64,000 bases of DNA from Rhizobium sp. ACO-34A (GCA_002600635.1 CP021371.1:4610001-4674000); one strand, 5' to 3'. Positions 38,425-48,560 are shown, counted from the stretch's first letter. Numbers and translations: made by a program. Notes: a model not told the origin generated them from the letters alone.

Positions 38425-38521
38425 GAGCAATTCCGGCAAAAGTGCGCAGCCGTTTTGTTGGAATTGCCCGAAACCAAAAAGATGGAGCGTTTTCGCGTTT
38501 CCGGGAAAAGCGAAAATGCTC
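38425..38521 (+). repeat. Dispersed repeat family A copy between amtB and ftsK
   Basis: Hairpin 1 has outer arms CAATTCC/GGAATTG, inner GCAAAA/TTTTG (3' side shortened), then the spacer AAACCAAAAAGATGGAGC. Hairpin 2 is GAGCGTTTTCGC/GCGAAAATGCTC. It lies directly after the amtB terminator. Confidence 0.8.
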
Positions 38522-38556
38522 AAAAGCCCGAAAACCCGCCGTTTCGGGCGGTCGAT

Positions 38557-38575
38557 GGTTAATGCACCATTAACC
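38557..38575 (+). promoter_or_regulatory. CtrA-like box inside a perfect palindrome, upstream of ftsK
   Basis: GGTTAATG-CAC-CATTAACC is an exact 8-bp inverted repeat. It contains TTAA-N7-TTAAC at 38559-38574, the CtrA consensus layout for alphaproteobacterial cell-cycle genes. It lies about 105 nt upstream of the ftsK start. Control of ftsK by CtrA is inference. Confidence 0.6.
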
Positions 38576-38678
38576 CTGTCCCATGTAATGTGGCCTATGG
38601 AGCCGTAACAGGATCGCCTCGCCTCGCGCCGGGCGGCCTCGCCGGCAAGGCTTACTTCGACGAACGGGCAGGCAGGGG

Positions 38679-41348
38679 ATGAATAGAGGCAATTCGGCAG
38701 CGATGGGCGATGAGCCCGGCCGCTTCGCGCTCAGCGCTTTCATCGTGCGGCAGGTGCTGGCACTCCTTGGTTTCGCTATTTTCCTGGCGCTGGTGCTGGC
38801 GGTAGCCGCACTTGCCACCTGGAATGTCGCCGATCCCAGCCTTTCCTATGCAACGGCCAACGAGCCGACCAACATTCTCGGCCATGGCGGCGCGATCTTC
38901 GCCGACGTCATGATGCAGTTCTTCGGCCTTGCCAGCCTCCTTGCCCTGCTTCCCGTGCTCGCCTGGTCGCTGGCGCTCATCACCGGGCGCCCGCTTCATC
39001 GCATTCCCGCCCGCATCGCCGCCTGGCTCGTCGGCTCGATCGTCTCGTCCGCCGTCATCGGCTGCTTTCCGCCCCCGGCCACCTGGCCGATCCCGAACGG
39101 CATCGGCGGCGTCTTCGGCGACATGATCCTGCGCTTCCCGAGCCTGTTCATCGGCGCCTATCCCACCGGCACCGTTTCCATGATTCTCGGCGCCGTCCTG
39201 GCCTTTCCCGCCGCCTGGCTGCTGCTTTTCGCCGCCGGCCTCATCGGACGTGAACCGGTGGCTGACGAAGATGAAGACGAGGCCCCCGTCGAGCGCCGCA
39301 AGCCGGTCGCCCGCACGGTCGCGGAAGAAGACGAGGACGACGGGGAAGGACCGATCGCGCTTGCGCTCGGCGCCTTCACTCATCACTGGTACACGACGCG
39401 CGCCCGCATGCGCCGCCTGCTCGGCATGAAGCCGGTGGATCGCAGCCACCGCTTCGAACAGCCTTACGATTTCAACGATGACGAATTCGGCACGCTGAAC
39501 GAACCCGTCCGCCCCAAGGCTCCGGGCGCCTACGAGCGCCTCGAGCCCTCGCTCGATGGCGGCCCGCGCGTGCTGTCGCCCAAGCGCAATATCGTCTCTC
39601 CGCCGCCGATCAGCGCGGACGACGACTATGATGACGATCCGCCGTTCGATCTCGACGACATGCCGCGTCCCGCCGGTATCCTGCCCGATAACAGCGGCTG
39701 GTCGCCCTCTCCCGCCGCAGCCCGCGGCGCGGATCGCGGTTCGCCGCGCGTGGCCGCCCCCGCGCCGCGTCCGAAGCCGGGCGCGCGCATCGAACGGGAT
39801 GCGCAGGCTTCGCTGCTGAGGCCCGAAGGCTTCCAGCTGCCTTCGGTCCATCTTCTCGCCGAACCGAAGACGATTGCCCGCGACGCGACGCTCTCGGCCG
39901 ACGCTCTCGAACAGAACGCCCGCATGCTGGAAGGCGTGCTGGAGGACTTCGGCGTCAAGGGCGAGATCATCCATGTCCGGCCCGGCCCGGTCGTCACCCT
40001 CTACGAACTGGAGCCCGCGCCCGGCATCAAGTCGTCGCGCGTCATCGGCCTTGCCGACGATATCGCCCGCTCGATGAGCGCGATTGCCGCCCGTGTCGCC
40101 GTCGTTCCCGGCCGCAACGCGATCGGCATCGAGCTGCCCAACCAGACGCGTGAAACCGTCTACCTGCGTGAGCTGATCGGTTCGCGCGATTTCGACACCA
40201 ACAAGGCCAAGCTCGCCATGGCGCTCGGCAAGACCATCGGCGGCGAGCCGGTCATTGCCGATCTTGCCAAGATGCCTCACCTGCTGGTCGCCGGTACCAC
40301 CGGTTCGGGTAAATCCGTCGCCATCAACACCATGATCCTGTCGCTGGTCTACCGGCTTCCGCCGGAAAAGTGCCGCCTGATCATGATCGACCCGAAGATG
40401 CTGGAACTCTCCGTCTATGACGGCATCCCGCATCTGCTCTCGCCTGTCGTCACCGATCCGAAGAAGGCCGTCGTCGCGCTGAAATGGACCGTGCGCGAGA
40501 TGGAAGAGCGCTACAAGAAGATGTCGAAGATCGGCGTGCGCAACATCGACGGCTTCAACAGCCGCGTCGAGCAGGCGCTGGAGAAGGGCGAGGTACTGAC
40601 CCGCACCGTCCAGACCGGCTTCGACCGCCAGACCGGCGAGGCGATCTACGAAACCGAAGAGTTCGACCTGAAGCCGATCCCCTATATCGTCGTCATCATC
40701 GACGAAATGGCCGACCTGATGATGGTCGCCGGCAAGGACATCGAAGGCGCCGTCCAGCGCCTCGCCCAGATGGCGCGTGCTGCCGGCATTCACGTCATCA
40801 TGGCGACCCAGCGCCCGTCGGTCGATGTCATCACCGGTACGATCAAGGCCAACTTCCCGACGCGTATCTCCTTCCAGGTGACCTCGAAGATCGACAGCCG
40901 TACCATCCTTGGCGAACAGGGCGCGGAACAGCTGCTGGGCATGGGCGACATGCTCTACATGGCCGGCGGCGGCCGCATCCAGCGCGTTCACGGCCCCTTC
41001 GTCTCCGACAACGAAGTCGAGGAGATCGTGGCCTACCTGAAGACTCAAGGCGCGCCCCAGTATCTCGAAGCGATCACCATCGACGATGACGACGATGAAG
41101 GCGGCGGCGGCCCGGCCGGCACCTCCAATCTCGCCGATTCGGACGATCCCTACGATCAGGCTGTCGCCATCGTGCTTCGTGACGGCAAGGCTTCCACCTC
41201 CTATGTCCAGCGCCGCCTCGGCATCGGCTACAACCGCGCTGCCTCCCTGATCGAGCGCATGGAGCAGGAAGGCATCATCGGCCCCGCAAACCATGCCGGA
41301 AAGCGCGAAATTCTCGTGCCGACCGAAGGCGACATCATCGAACGTTGA
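38679..41348 (+). CDS. ftsK: DNA translocase FtsK
   Basis: This 889-residue protein has about four N-terminal membrane spans (residues 20-200), a long charged Pro-rich linker (about 200-400), a RecA-like motor with Walker [17 protein letters not shown] near residue 540 and Walker [17 protein letters not shown], and a C-terminal gamma winged helix ([23 protein letters not shown]) that reads KOPS. It pumps chromosomes and activates XerCD at the septum during division. It begins with ATG at 38679 after GGCAGGGG. It is monocistronic or with lolA. It is an expected component of the cell-division machinery. Confidence 0.95.
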   Translation: MNRGNSAAMGDEPGRFALSAFIVRQVLALLGFAIFLALVLAVAALATWNVADPSLSYATANEPTNILGHGGAIFADVMMQFFGLASLLALLPVLAWSLALITGRPLHRIPARIAAWLVGSIVSSAVIGCFPPPATWPIPNGIGGVFGDMILRFPSLFIGAYPTGTVSMILGAVLAFPAAWLLLFAAGLIGREPVADEDEDEAPVERRKPVARTVAEEDEDDGEGPIALALGAFTHHWYTTRARMRRLLGMKPVDRSHRFEQPYDFNDDEFGTLNEPVRPKAPGAYERLEPSLDGGPRVLSPKRNIVSPPPISADDDYDDDPPFDLDDMPRPAGILPDNSGWSPSPAAARGADRGSPRVAAPAPRPKPGARIERDAQASLLRPEGFQLPSVHLLAEPKTIARDATLSADALEQNARMLEGVLEDFGVKGEIIHVRPGPVVTLYELEPAPGIKSSRVIGLADDIARSMSAIAARVAVVPGRNAIGIELPNQTRETVYLRELIGSRDFDTNKAKLAMALGKTIGGEPVIADLAKMPHLLVAGTTGSGKSVAINTMILSLVYRLPPEKCRLIMIDPKMLELSVYDGIPHLLSPVVTDPKKAVVALKWTVREMEERYKKMSKIGVRNIDGFNSRVEQALEKGEVLTRTVQTGFDRQTGEAIYETEEFDLKPIPYIVVIIDEMADLMMVAGKDIEGAVQRLAQMARAAGIHVIMATQRPSVDVITGTIKANFPTRISFQVTSKIDSRTILGEQGAEQLLGMGDMLYMAGGGRIQRVHGPFVSDNEVEEIVAYLKTQGAPQYLEAITIDDDDDEGGGGPAGTSNLADSDDPYDQAVAIVLRDGKASTSYVQRRLGIGYNRAASLIERMEQEGIIGPANHAGKREILVPTEGDIIER

Positions 41349-41447
41349 ACCCCGGGGCAGCTCGCGCGTTAAGCCCCGGCAACGATATCTCGGCCATGAA
41401 GACGCCGCCTTTTTCGGCGATGGAATGACCACATGAAGGAGTTCCGG

Positions 41448-42104
41448 ATGATTGAAGAAAATGCCGAACGTCTGGCGATTGCGCCGACGTCCACGACCCG
41501 TCGACAGTTCGTGCTCGGTGCAGGCGCGCTCCTTGCGCTCGCCGCCCTGCCGCTGCCCCGCGCCCAGGCCACAACCGATGCCGCCCAGAAGATCGCCGAC
41601 CACTTCTCCTCGGTAAAGACGATGATGGGCGAGTTCGTCCAGTTCGGTCCGCGCGGCGAACAGACCGGCGGCAAGTTCTTCATCCAGCGTCCGGGCAAGC
41701 TCCGCTTCAACTATGAGAAGCCCTCGCCGATGCGCGTGATTTCCGATGGCAAGAACGTCGTCATCGGCAACATGAAGCTGAAGACCTGGGACCTCTATCC
41801 CCTGTCGAAGACCCCGCTCAGCCTGCTGCTGGCCGACAAGATCGACCTTGGCAACCAGCTGGTCCGCGACGTCAAGGAAGAGGCCGATCTCACCACCATC
41901 ATTCTCGGCGACAAGACCATCTTCGGCGATTCGACCATTACCCTGATGTTCGATCCGAAGACCTTCGATCTGCGCCAGTGGACGATCACCGACGTCCAGG
42001 CCAAGGACACCTCCGTGATGATCTTCAACGTCCAGACCGGCATCAATCTCGATACGGCCATATTCGAAATCCCCTACGCCGACGTTCACTCGCAAAAACG
42101 CTGA
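41448..42104 (+). CDS. lolA: Outer-membrane lipoprotein carrier protein LolA
   Basis: This 218-residue periplasmic protein has a Tat-like signal (TTRRQFVLGAGALLALAAL) and then the LolA fold: SSVKTMMGEFVQFGPRGEQTGGKFFIQRPGKLRFNYEKP. It carries lipoproteins from LolCDE to the outer membrane. I chose the ATG at 41448 because AAGGAG sits 6 nt before it; the longer frame from 41433 would read through that site. The twin-arginine signal is unusual, since E. coli LolA uses Sec. Confidence 0.9.
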   Translation: MIEENAERLAIAPTSTTRRQFVLGAGALLALAALPLPRAQATTDAAQKIADHFSSVKTMMGEFVQFGPRGEQTGGKFFIQRPGKLRFNYEKPSPMRVISDGKNVVIGNMKLKTWDLYPLSKTPLSLLLADKIDLGNQLVRDVKEEADLTTIILGDKTIFGDSTITLMFDPKTFDLRQWTITDVQAKDTSVMIFNVQTGINLDTAIFEIPYADVHSQKR

Positions 42105-42189
42105 TTTGCGTGAGCCCTGACGGTCGAAAACGGTTTTGAATTTCGCCGGGATCCGATAGACCATGCCCGACCCAATCGGAGCATGAAGC

Positions 42190-42993
42190 ATGTCACTGTC
42201 GATCACCACTTGGAATATCAATTCGGTCCGGCTGCGCCTGCCGATCGTCGAGGATTTCCTGAAGCGGGTGAGCCCCGACATTCTCTGCCTGCAGGAAATC
42301 AAGTGCCAGAACGACCAGTTCCCGGCCGATGCGCTGAAGGCGCTCGGCTACGAGAACATCATCCTGCACGGCCAGAAGGGCTATCACGGCGTCGCCATCG
42401 CCTCGCGCTTTCCGCTGACGGAGGATCACCGGCAGGATTATTGCGGCGTCGGCGATTCCCGTCACATCTCCGCGATCTTCGAGTGGCAGGGCAAGCGCAT
42501 CCGCCTGCATAACTTCTACGTTCCCGCCGGTGGCGACGAACCCGACCGCACGATCAATCCCAAGTTCGGCCACAAGCTCGATTTCATCGAGGAGATGAAG
42601 GCGCTGAAGGCCGATGCCGAAGCCGGCGTTTCGGCGATCCTCGTCGGCGACCTCAACATCGCTCCCTTCGAAAACGACGTCTGGTCCCACAAGCAGCTCT
42701 TGAAGATCGTCAGCCACACGCCGGTCGAGACCGAAGGACTGCTGGACGTCGTCCGCCAGGGCGGCTGGGTCGACCTGATGCGGCAATTCACGCCCGAGCC
42801 GGAAAAGATCTACACGTGGTGGAGCTACCGCGCCAAGGACTGGCAAGCAGCCGACCGCGGCCGTCGCCTCGACCACATCTGGTCGTCACCAGACCTGACC
42901 GGCCATCTGAAGCGGATCGATATCCTCAAGGAAGCCCGCGGCTGGGAGAAGCCGTCGGACCATGTGCCGGTCACGGCCTGGTTCGATATCTAA
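42190..42993 (+). CDS. xthA: Exodeoxyribonuclease III
   Basis: This 267-residue protein of the exonuclease-endonuclease-phosphatase family has SLSITTWNINSVRLRL with metal-binding Asn, LCLQEIKCQ (Glu), VGDLNIAPFENDVW (Asp-x-Asn), and C-terminal RRLDHIWSS and SDHVPVTAWF (Asp-His). It removes 3' blocks and cuts at abasic sites in base-excision repair. GGAG precedes the ATG. No LexA box is seen upstream. It is convergent with the cNMP-domain gene. Confidence 0.95.
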   Translation: MSLSITTWNINSVRLRLPIVEDFLKRVSPDILCLQEIKCQNDQFPADALKALGYENIILHGQKGYHGVAIASRFPLTEDHRQDYCGVGDSRHISAIFEWQGKRIRLHNFYVPAGGDEPDRTINPKFGHKLDFIEEMKALKADAEAGVSAILVGDLNIAPFENDVWSHKQLLKIVSHTPVETEGLLDVVRQGGWVDLMRQFTPEPEKIYTWWSYRAKDWQAADRGRRLDHIWSSPDLTGHLKRIDILKEARGWEKPSDHVPVTAWFDI

Positions 42994-43006
42994 GAGCGGC
43001 GCGCGA

Positions 43007-43462
43007 TCAGCGGAAGCGGTCGGCCATGGCGGCCGCACCGTCGATCAGGCCGCTGATCGACGTCCTGATCCGCGCCTCGATGATCGCCGCCATTTCAGGA
43101 TATTCCTCGAGCAGCCTGTGAAACAGGGCACGGGTGATGCGGATGACGTCGGCATCCTCCATCGCGACCGCCGTATACTTGCGCTCGACCATCGTCACCA
43201 GCGCCAGTTCGGACAGCATGGTGCCTCGCTCGGCAACGGCCTCGACCCGAGGCTTGCCGCCACGTCCGAGCGAGGAAAGCTCGAAACGACCCCTCGCCAC
43301 CACATAGGCGCATTCGGCCGGCGATTTCTCGCGGAAAAGCGCCTGCCCGCTGGCGACCGGCCTGTGCTCCGCACCGAAGGCGATCAGCCTCAATTGGTCG
43401 CCGTCGAGCCCTGAAAACAACGGAACGCCGGAAAGCAGTTCAATGTCGTCGGCAAGCGCCAT
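43007..43462 (-). CDS. Cyclic-nucleotide-binding-domain protein
   Basis: This 151-residue protein consists of a single Crp-type cNMP-binding fold with no DNA-binding or kinase part. The beta-roll starts LLSGVPLFSGLDGDQLRLIAFG, and the region of the phosphate-binding cassette reads GTMLSELALVTMVERKYTAVAMED, where the usual Arg seems shifted or replaced. It lies 23 nt downstream of the response regulator. The same pair is known in Brucella as otpR with a protein annotated as a cAMP-dependent kinase regulatory subunit. Ligand binding is not proven. Confidence 0.8.
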   Translation of the reverse strand: MALADDIELLSGVPLFSGLDGDQLRLIAFGAEHRPVASGQALFREKSPAECAYVVARGRFELSSLGRGGKPRVEAVAERGTMLSELALVTMVERKYTAVAMEDADVIRITRALFHRLLEEYPEMAAIIEARIRTSISGLIDGAAAMADRFR

Positions 43463-43485
43463 GCGGGTTCTCCGGCGTCACGGGG

Positions 43486-44169
43486 TCAGGGAATGATCTT
43501 GTAGCCGCCGTTTTCCGTGACGAGGATTTCGGCGCTGGACGGATCGCGTTCGATCTTCTGCCTGAGACGGTAGACATGGGTTTCGAGCGTATGCGTCGTC
43601 ACACCCGAATTATAGCCCCAGACCTCTTCGAGCAAGACGTCGCGTGTCACGACCTTCTGACCGGCCCGGTAGAGATAGCGGATGATCGCCGCTTCCTTCT
43701 CGGTGAGCCGGATCTTCTTGCCGTCCTCGGTGGTCAAAAGCTTCTGGCTCGGCTTGAACAGATAGGGACCGACGCCGAAGGTCGCGTCCTCGCTCTGTTC
43801 GTGCTGGCGAAGCTGGGCGCGGATGCGGGCGAGAAGCACGGCGAAGCGGAAAGGCTTCGTCACGTAATCGTTGGCGCCGGCCTCAAGGCCGAGGATCGTG
43901 TCCGAATCGGTGTCGTGTCCGGTCAGCATGATGACGGGAGCCTTGAACCCGCCCTTGCGCAGGAGCTTCACCGCCTCGCGCCCGTCCATATCCGGCAGGC
44001 CGACATCCATGATCATCAGGTCCACCTGACCGCTACGGGCCGCCTGCATGCCTTTCGTGGCATTCGGCTCCTGCAGCAGCGTGAACTCGTCATAGAGCGA
44101 AAGCTGCTCGACCAGCGTTTCCCTGAGGTCGTCGTCGTCATCAACCAGAAGGATGGTGCGCGCGCTCAT
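43486..44169 (-). CDS. cenR: OmpR-family response regulator, CenR type
   Basis: This 227-residue protein has an N-terminal receiver domain with phospho-accepting Asp55 in LMIMDVGLPD, and a C-terminal winged-helix OmpR domain (VVTRDVLLEEVWGYN, then LETHVYRLRQKIERDP). No histidine kinase is adjacent. The sequence and the following cNMP-domain gene match CenR/OtpR of alphaproteobacteria, which controls cell envelope and division and is essential in several of them. I chose the ATG at 44169; the longer frame adds residues without family character. Confidence 0.88.
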   Translation of the reverse strand: MSARTILLVDDDDDLRETLVEQLSLYDEFTLLQEPNATKGMQAARSGQVDLMIMDVGLPDMDGREAVKLLRKGGFKAPVIMLTGHDTDSDTILGLEAGANDYVTKPFRFAVLLARIRAQLRQHEQSEDATFGVGPYLFKPSQKLLTTEDGKKIRLTEKEAAIIRYLYRAGQKVVTRDVLLEEVWGYNSGVTTHTLETHVYRLRQKIERDPSSAEILVTENGGYKIIP

Positions 44170-44415
44170 GTCTGTGCTTCTCCTGCATTCTCCGTCGCCA
44201 TTCATGCAACGGCCTGAACCCGAAACGCCGTCACGCCGGAACGGACGCTGTCACTTGCGTCTTCGGCGCATATTCGAAGTGCTATGAATACACCGAACTT
44301 CACAGACAACGCAAAATCTCGTGAGCGGTTTCGATGGCTCGCCCTGCAACAATGCGTGAGATCCGCCTGAAGCGCTGCACGCCCTTGCCCGCAACGACGC
44401 TCAAAGCCTGCTCAT

Positions 44416-44961
44416 TCAGACAAGCGAACGGGGAGTGACGAAGCGTTCAAGGACACCCGAGCCGGAACCGGTCGCCTGCCATGTGTCCGCCGTAAAATCG
44501 ATCACGGCCAGTCCGCCCGTCGGATATTTCTCTGAAATTCTCCGCCGCGCCTCTGGATCGCCGCCACCGATCAGCCTGGCTGCAAGATCCTCCATGCCGG
44601 GATTGTGGCCGATCATCATCACGACGCGAAAGGCTGGTTCCACGTTTTCGAGAACGGACAACAGCGTCTCGGCCGGCGCCTCGTAGATCGCATCGACATC
44701 GCGAACCTCGGGCACCTCCGAGAACGCCTTCTTCACCCGCGCCCATGTCTGCCGGGTGCGTTCGGCGGTCGAGACCAGCACGAGGTCGGGGTGAAGCCCC
44801 TCCCGTTGCAGATAATCTCCCATGAGCGACGCCGCCTTGCGGCCTCTGTCGGCAAGCGGACGCTTCTTGTCGTCCACGCCTTCAGGCCAGTCCGATTTGG
44901 TGTGACGAAGCAGCATGAGCCGCCGTCCGCCGACGGGCATGTCCCTGTTCCTGTCCGACAT
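44416..44961 (-). CDS. SixA-like histidine phosphatase
   Basis: This 181-residue protein is of the histidine phosphatase (phosphoglycerate mutase-like) superfamily: LMLLRHTKSDWPEGV with the catalytic RHxxS/T motif near residues 18-22, PLADRGRKAASLMG, VSTAERTRQTW, and MIGHNPGMEDLA. SixA-type proteins dephosphorylate His residues of HPt-type partners. The ATG at 44961 has GGGGGAGG upstream. The target is not predictable. It is a single gene. Confidence 0.88.
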   Translation of the reverse strand: MSDRNRDMPVGGRRLMLLRHTKSDWPEGVDDKKRPLADRGRKAASLMGDYLQREGLHPDLVLVSTAERTRQTWARVKKAFSEVPEVRDVDAIYEAPAETLLSVLENVEPAFRVVMMIGHNPGMEDLAARLIGGGDPEARRRISEKYPTGGLAVIDFTADTWQATGSGSGVLERFVTPRSLV

Positions 44962-45051
44962 GGCCTCCCCCTCCGCCCATGATTCACGCGTGACAATCAT
45001 GGTTAACAATAGGTTGCGTCCAGCCCGGCAAGCCGCCCCGCTTTCCAGACT

Positions 45052-45156
45052 AAAGCAATTCCAGCAAAGGTGTGTAGCGGCTTTGCGTCCGGGATTGCGT
45101 AAAAACAGAGGAATAGAGCATGTCACGCAAAAGCGTGCACGGGTTTTGCCGGACGA
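45052..45156 (-). repeat. Dispersed repeat family A copy downstream of the DMT transporter gene
   Basis: Reading along the plus strand, hairpin 1 has outer CAATTCC/GGATTG with one G-U-like change and inner GCAAAG/CTTTGC. The spacer AAAACAGAGGAATAGAGC leads into a second module GCAAAA/TTTTGC. It lies just after the 3' end of the transporter gene, which reads toward it. Confidence 0.8.
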
Positions 45157-45162
45157 TCCGGT

Positions 45163-45993
45163 TCAGAGGCTGACGCAGATCGCGCCCAGCGCAACAATCA
45201 GGCAGGCGGCGAGCCGTTTGACGGTCAGCCGCTCACCGAGGAAGAGCGCTCCGATCAGGACGGCAAACACCACGCTCGTCTCACGCACGGCGGTCACGAG
45301 GCCGGCGGGCGCAAAGGAATAGGCAACGACCACGAGGCCATAGGCGATCATCGCCACCACGCCGCCGCCGAAGGCCTTCCACGTGACCGACGAGCGGACA
45401 TCGATGGAAAGCCCCTTCCGCAGCACCGCATAGGTCACCGCGAGCATCATGCCGTAGATGAACAGCACCCACATGGCATAGGCCGCCGGCTGCTCCACGA
45501 ACTTCACACCCTTGGAATCGACCGTCGAATAACAGGCGATGATCAGCCCGGTCGCAAACGCAAAGAGCAGCGACGAGGTCGCGGCCCGCGTCTTGCCGAG
45601 AGAAAGGCTCATGATCCCGGCCGCCACCAGCATGACCCCGATGGTCTGGAACGTGCCGAGGATTTCACCGAAGAACAGGAAGCCGCCCAGCGTCACCAGC
45701 AGCGGCACCGTGCCGCGAACGATGGGATAGACCTGCCCCAGTTCGCCATGCCGGTAGGCCGCCACCAGAAACAGGCTGTAGCCCACCTGCAGCGAGGCCG
45801 ACATCAGGATATAGAACCATGCCTCGCTCTGCGGCAGCGGGAACCACGCGATGAACGGCAGGGCGACCAGCGTTCCCGCAAGGCTCATCACGGTCACCGA
45901 CCACAGCCGATCCGCTCCGTTTCTGAGAAACGCATTCCAGCTCGCATGCAGAATGGCCGCGACGAGAGCCAGCGCGACGGCAATCGTGCTCAC
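45163..45993 (-). CDS. EamA/DMT-family transporter
   Basis: This 276-residue membrane protein has about ten spans and two EamA repeats. It begins with VALALVAAILHASWNAFLRNGADRLW, typical of the DMT superfamily. It is an inner-membrane exporter or importer of a small metabolite, with the substrate unknown. A candidate Pho box (46064-46081) lies 71 nt upstream. A methyltransferase gene on the same strand ends 188 nt before. It ends next to a family-A repeat. Confidence 0.85.
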   Translation of the reverse strand: MSTIAVALALVAAILHASWNAFLRNGADRLWSVTVMSLAGTLVALPFIAWFPLPQSEAWFYILMSASLQVGYSLFLVAAYRHGELGQVYPIVRGTVPLLVTLGGFLFFGEILGTFQTIGVMLVAAGIMSLSLGKTRAATSSLLFAFATGLIIACYSTVDSKGVKFVEQPAAYAMWVLFIYGMMLAVTYAVLRKGLSIDVRSSVTWKAFGGGVVAMIAYGLVVVAYSFAPAGLVTAVRETSVVFAVLIGALFLGERLTVKRLAACLIVALGAICVSL

Positions 45994-46063
45994 GATGCCA
46001 CCCCGCAGAGACAGCGAAGAAGGAAGAACGAGATCGGCGGAAGAGGCATCGGCAAAGGTCGAT

Positions 46064-46081
46064 ATGACAGTTTTGTGAAGG
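46064..46081 (-). promoter_or_regulatory. Candidate Pho box upstream of the DMT transporter
   Basis: The minus strand reads CCTTCAC-AAAA-CTGTCAT, two heptamers 4 nt apart. The second is identical to the PhoB half-site CTGTCAT; the first matches CTGTCAC at 5 of 7 positions. The site is 71 nt before the gene start. It is weaker than the site before ppk2. Confidence 0.4.
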
Positions 46082-46181
46082 CCCGGACCTTAGCCTCTTT
46101 CGGCCGCTTTACAATGCCGATTTCGCGCAAAACCATCGAGCGTCGATCCGTTGCACGCAATCGATCAATGCGCGGAAACGT

Positions 46182-46991
46182 TCAGCCTCGCGCGGTAACC
46201 ACATGGGCGCTCAACCCGCCTTCGATCGGTCCCGAACCGAAACGTTTTTCAAGCGCCTCCGCCACCAGCTCGGTAACGGCCTGCAGCTCGCCCGGCGCGC
46301 GCTCCTCGATCTCGTTGCGCATCGGGTTGGCTTGACAGTAGCCGGTGGCCGCGTCGAGTGCGGAGGGCGAACGGCCCGTCAGTTTCAACGTTTCGGTCTC
46401 GACCGCGGAAAAGCCGGCGGCTCTGAGCTGCCCGTCGATCAACCCGAGATCGTGATAGCCGTGCGGCGTGCGCCGCATGAACTGCGGAGGATTGTCGGCG
46501 AAACGCCTGGTCAGCGCCTTGCTCACCACGCCGACGAAGGCGTTGTTCTCGATCCCGTCCCAGACGGCAAGGAGATAGGCGCCGCGCGGTTTCAGCACGC
46601 GGTGAACCTCGCGATAGGATGCCACCTTGTCCGGAAAGAACATCACCCCGAACTGGCAGACCACCGCATCGAAGGCGTGATCGGCAAAGGGCAGCGCCAT
46701 CGCATCCGCCTGCTGCCAGAGGATGTTCCCGGTTTCCTGCAGCGTCATCGCCAGATCGATCATCGGCTGGTTGAGATCGGTCGCGGTAATCGCCGTGGTC
46801 TCGGGCAGCTTCTCCGCCATGGCGCGGGTCACGACCCCCGTTCCCGCGGCAAGTTCCAGAATGGTGGCGGGCCTCAGCGCCGCCACCCGCGACGCCATCT
46901 CGCCTGCATAGGGAATGAAGATCATCGGCACCATCAGCCGCTCGTAAAGCGCGGGAATGCTGCCTGCAAATACCTTGTCGGCCTCGGTCAT
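46182..46991 (-). CDS. Class I SAM-dependent methyltransferase
   Basis: This 269-residue protein has the SAM-binding motif ILELAAGTGVVTRAM near residues 42-56, acidic loop ATDLNQPMIDLA, and VVCQFGVMFFPDKVASYREVHRVLKPRG with the post-I and post-III motifs. The UbiE/MenG-like layout suggests small-molecule methylation. I chose the ATG at 46991 with GGGAGGA upstream. The substrate is unknown. It precedes the DMT transporter gene on the same strand but with a 188-nt gap and a possible own promoter there. Confidence 0.85.
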   Translation of the reverse strand: MTEADKVFAGSIPALYERLMVPMIFIPYAGEMASRVAALRPATILELAAGTGVVTRAMAEKLPETTAITATDLNQPMIDLAMTLQETGNILWQQADAMALPFADHAFDAVVCQFGVMFFPDKVASYREVHRVLKPRGAYLLAVWDGIENNAFVGVVSKALTRRFADNPPQFMRRTPHGYHDLGLIDGQLRAAGFSAVETETLKLTGRSPSALDAATGYCQANPMRNEIEERAPGELQAVTELVAEALEKRFGSGPIEGGLSAHVVTARG

Positions 46992-47150
46992 GGCTGCGTC
47001 CTCCCAGACGCCGCGATTATACCGCAGGAGCGATCCGGCGAGAAGCGGGACCGGCAAGAGGGATGGGCAACATGCTGAAACGACAAGGCCGCCCGCATCT
47101 CTGCGGACGGCCCTGACAGCAAGACTTTCAGGCCGGCGGGGCCTTGGATC

Positions 47151-48560
47151 TTACTTCCAGTCGCGGATATCGACGAAATGACCGGAAATGGCGGCAGCGG
47201 CAGCCATGGCCGGGGAAACGAGGTGCGTGCGGCCCTTGTAGCCCTGACGGCCCTCGAAATTGCGGTTCGAGGTCGAGGCGCAGCGCTCGCCCGGCTTCAG
47301 CCGGTCGTCGTTCATGGCAAGGCACATGGAGCAGCCCGGTTCGCGCCATTCGAATCCGGCTTCCCTGAAGATCTTGTCGAGGCCTTCGGCTTCAGCCTGT
47401 TCCTTGACGAGACCGGAGCCCGGCACGACCATGGCGGAAACCGTCGATGCGACCTTCTTGCCTTCGATGACGGCAGCGGCAGCGCGCAGGTCCTCGATAC
47501 GGCCGTTGGTGCAGGAACCGATGAACACGCGATCGATCGCGATGTCGGTCATCTTCGTTCCGGGGGTCAGGCCCATGTATTCGAGCGCACGCCACTTGGA
47601 AACGCGCTTGGTCTCTTCCTGGATCTCGTCCGGGTTCGGCACGACGCCCTGGATCGACACCACGTCTTCCGGAGACGAACCCCAGGAAACGATCGGCGGA
47701 AGGTTGGCGGCGTCGAGCACCACGGTGCGGTCGAAATGTGCGCCTTCGTCGGTGTGCAGCGTCTTCCAGTAGTTGACGGCCTGCTCGAGGGTTTCGCCGG
47801 TCGGAGCCTTGGGCTTGCCCTTGATGTATTCGAAGGTCTTTTCATCCGGCGCGATCAGGCCGGCGCGGGCGCCGCCCTCGATCGTCATGTTGCAGACGGT
47901 CATGCGGCCTTCCATCGACAGCGAACGGATCGCCTCGCCGGCAAATTCGATGACATGGCCGGTGCCGCCGGCGGTGCCGATCTCGCCGATGATGGCGAGG
48001 ATGATGTCCTTGGCGGTAACGCCTTCCGGAAGCTGGCCGTCGACACGCACCAGCATGTTCTTGGCCTTCTTCTGGATCAGCGTCTGGGTTGCCAGAACGT
48101 GTTCCACTTCGGAGGTGCCGATACCATGCGCCAGCGCACCGAAAGCGCCATGCGTCGAGGTGTGGCTGTCACCGCACACGATGGTCATGCCCGGCAGGGT
48201 GAAGCCCTGTTCAGGGCCGACGATGTGCACGATGCCCTGGCGCTTGTCGCGCTCGGAGTAGTATTCAACGCCGAATTCGGCCGCGTTGTGGGCAAGAGCC
48301 TCGACCTGGATGCGGCTTTCCTCGTTCTTGATGCCTTCCAGACGGTCGGCGGTGGTCGGAACGTTGTGGTCGACCACGGCCAGCGTCCGCTGCGGCGCGT
48401 GGACCGGACGGCCGGCCATGCGCAGGCCTTCAAAGGCCTGCGGGCTCGTCACCTCGTGCACGAGATGACGGTCGATGTAGAGAAGACAGGTGCCGTCGTC
48501 CTGACGGTCGACCAGGTGGTCATCGAAGATCTTGTCGTAAAGTGTACGCGGTGCGCTCAT
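47151..48560 (-). CDS. leuC: 3-isopropylmalate dehydratase large subunit
   Basis: This 469-residue aconitase-family protein begins [17 protein letters not shown] and carries the 4Fe-4S cysteines ([17 protein letters not shown] near residue 345, and [12 protein letters not shown] near 405), plus the [12 protein letters not shown] segment. It works with LeuD in the isomerisation of isopropylmalate. It stands alone, about 36 kb from leuD-leuB, which is usual in rhizobia. It lies divergently from ppk2 with 320 nt between. The leader shows no attenuator that I can define. Confidence 0.96.
   Translation of the reverse strand: MSAPRTLYDKIFDDHLVDRQDDGTCLLYIDRHLVHEVTSPQAFEGLRMAGRPVHAPQRTLAVVDHNVPTTADRLEGIKNEESRIQVEALAHNAAEFGVEYYSERDKRQGIVHIVGPEQGFTLPGMTIVCGDSHTSTHGAFGALAHGIGTSEVEHVLATQTLIQKKAKNMLVRVDGQLPEGVTAKDIILAIIGEIGTAGGTGHVIEFAGEAIRSLSMEGRMTVCNMTIEGGARAGLIAPDEKTFEYIKGKPKAPTGETLEQAVNYWKTLHTDEGAHFDRTVVLDAANLPPIVSWGSSPEDVVSIQGVVPNPDEIQEETKRVSKWRALEYMGLTPGTKMTDIAIDRVFIGSCTNGRIEDLRAAAAVIEGKKVASTVSAMVVPGSGLVKEQAEAEGLDKIFREAGFEWREPGCSMCLAMNDDRLKPGERCASTSNRNFEGRQGYKGRTHLVSPAMAAAAAISGHFVDIRDWK

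Noticed and set aside
38652..42302. A 1216-codon open frame on the minus strand opposite ftsK and lolA
   Set aside because: It mirrors two clear genes, has no ribosome site or family motif, and arises from high-GC codon bias leaving the antisense frame open.
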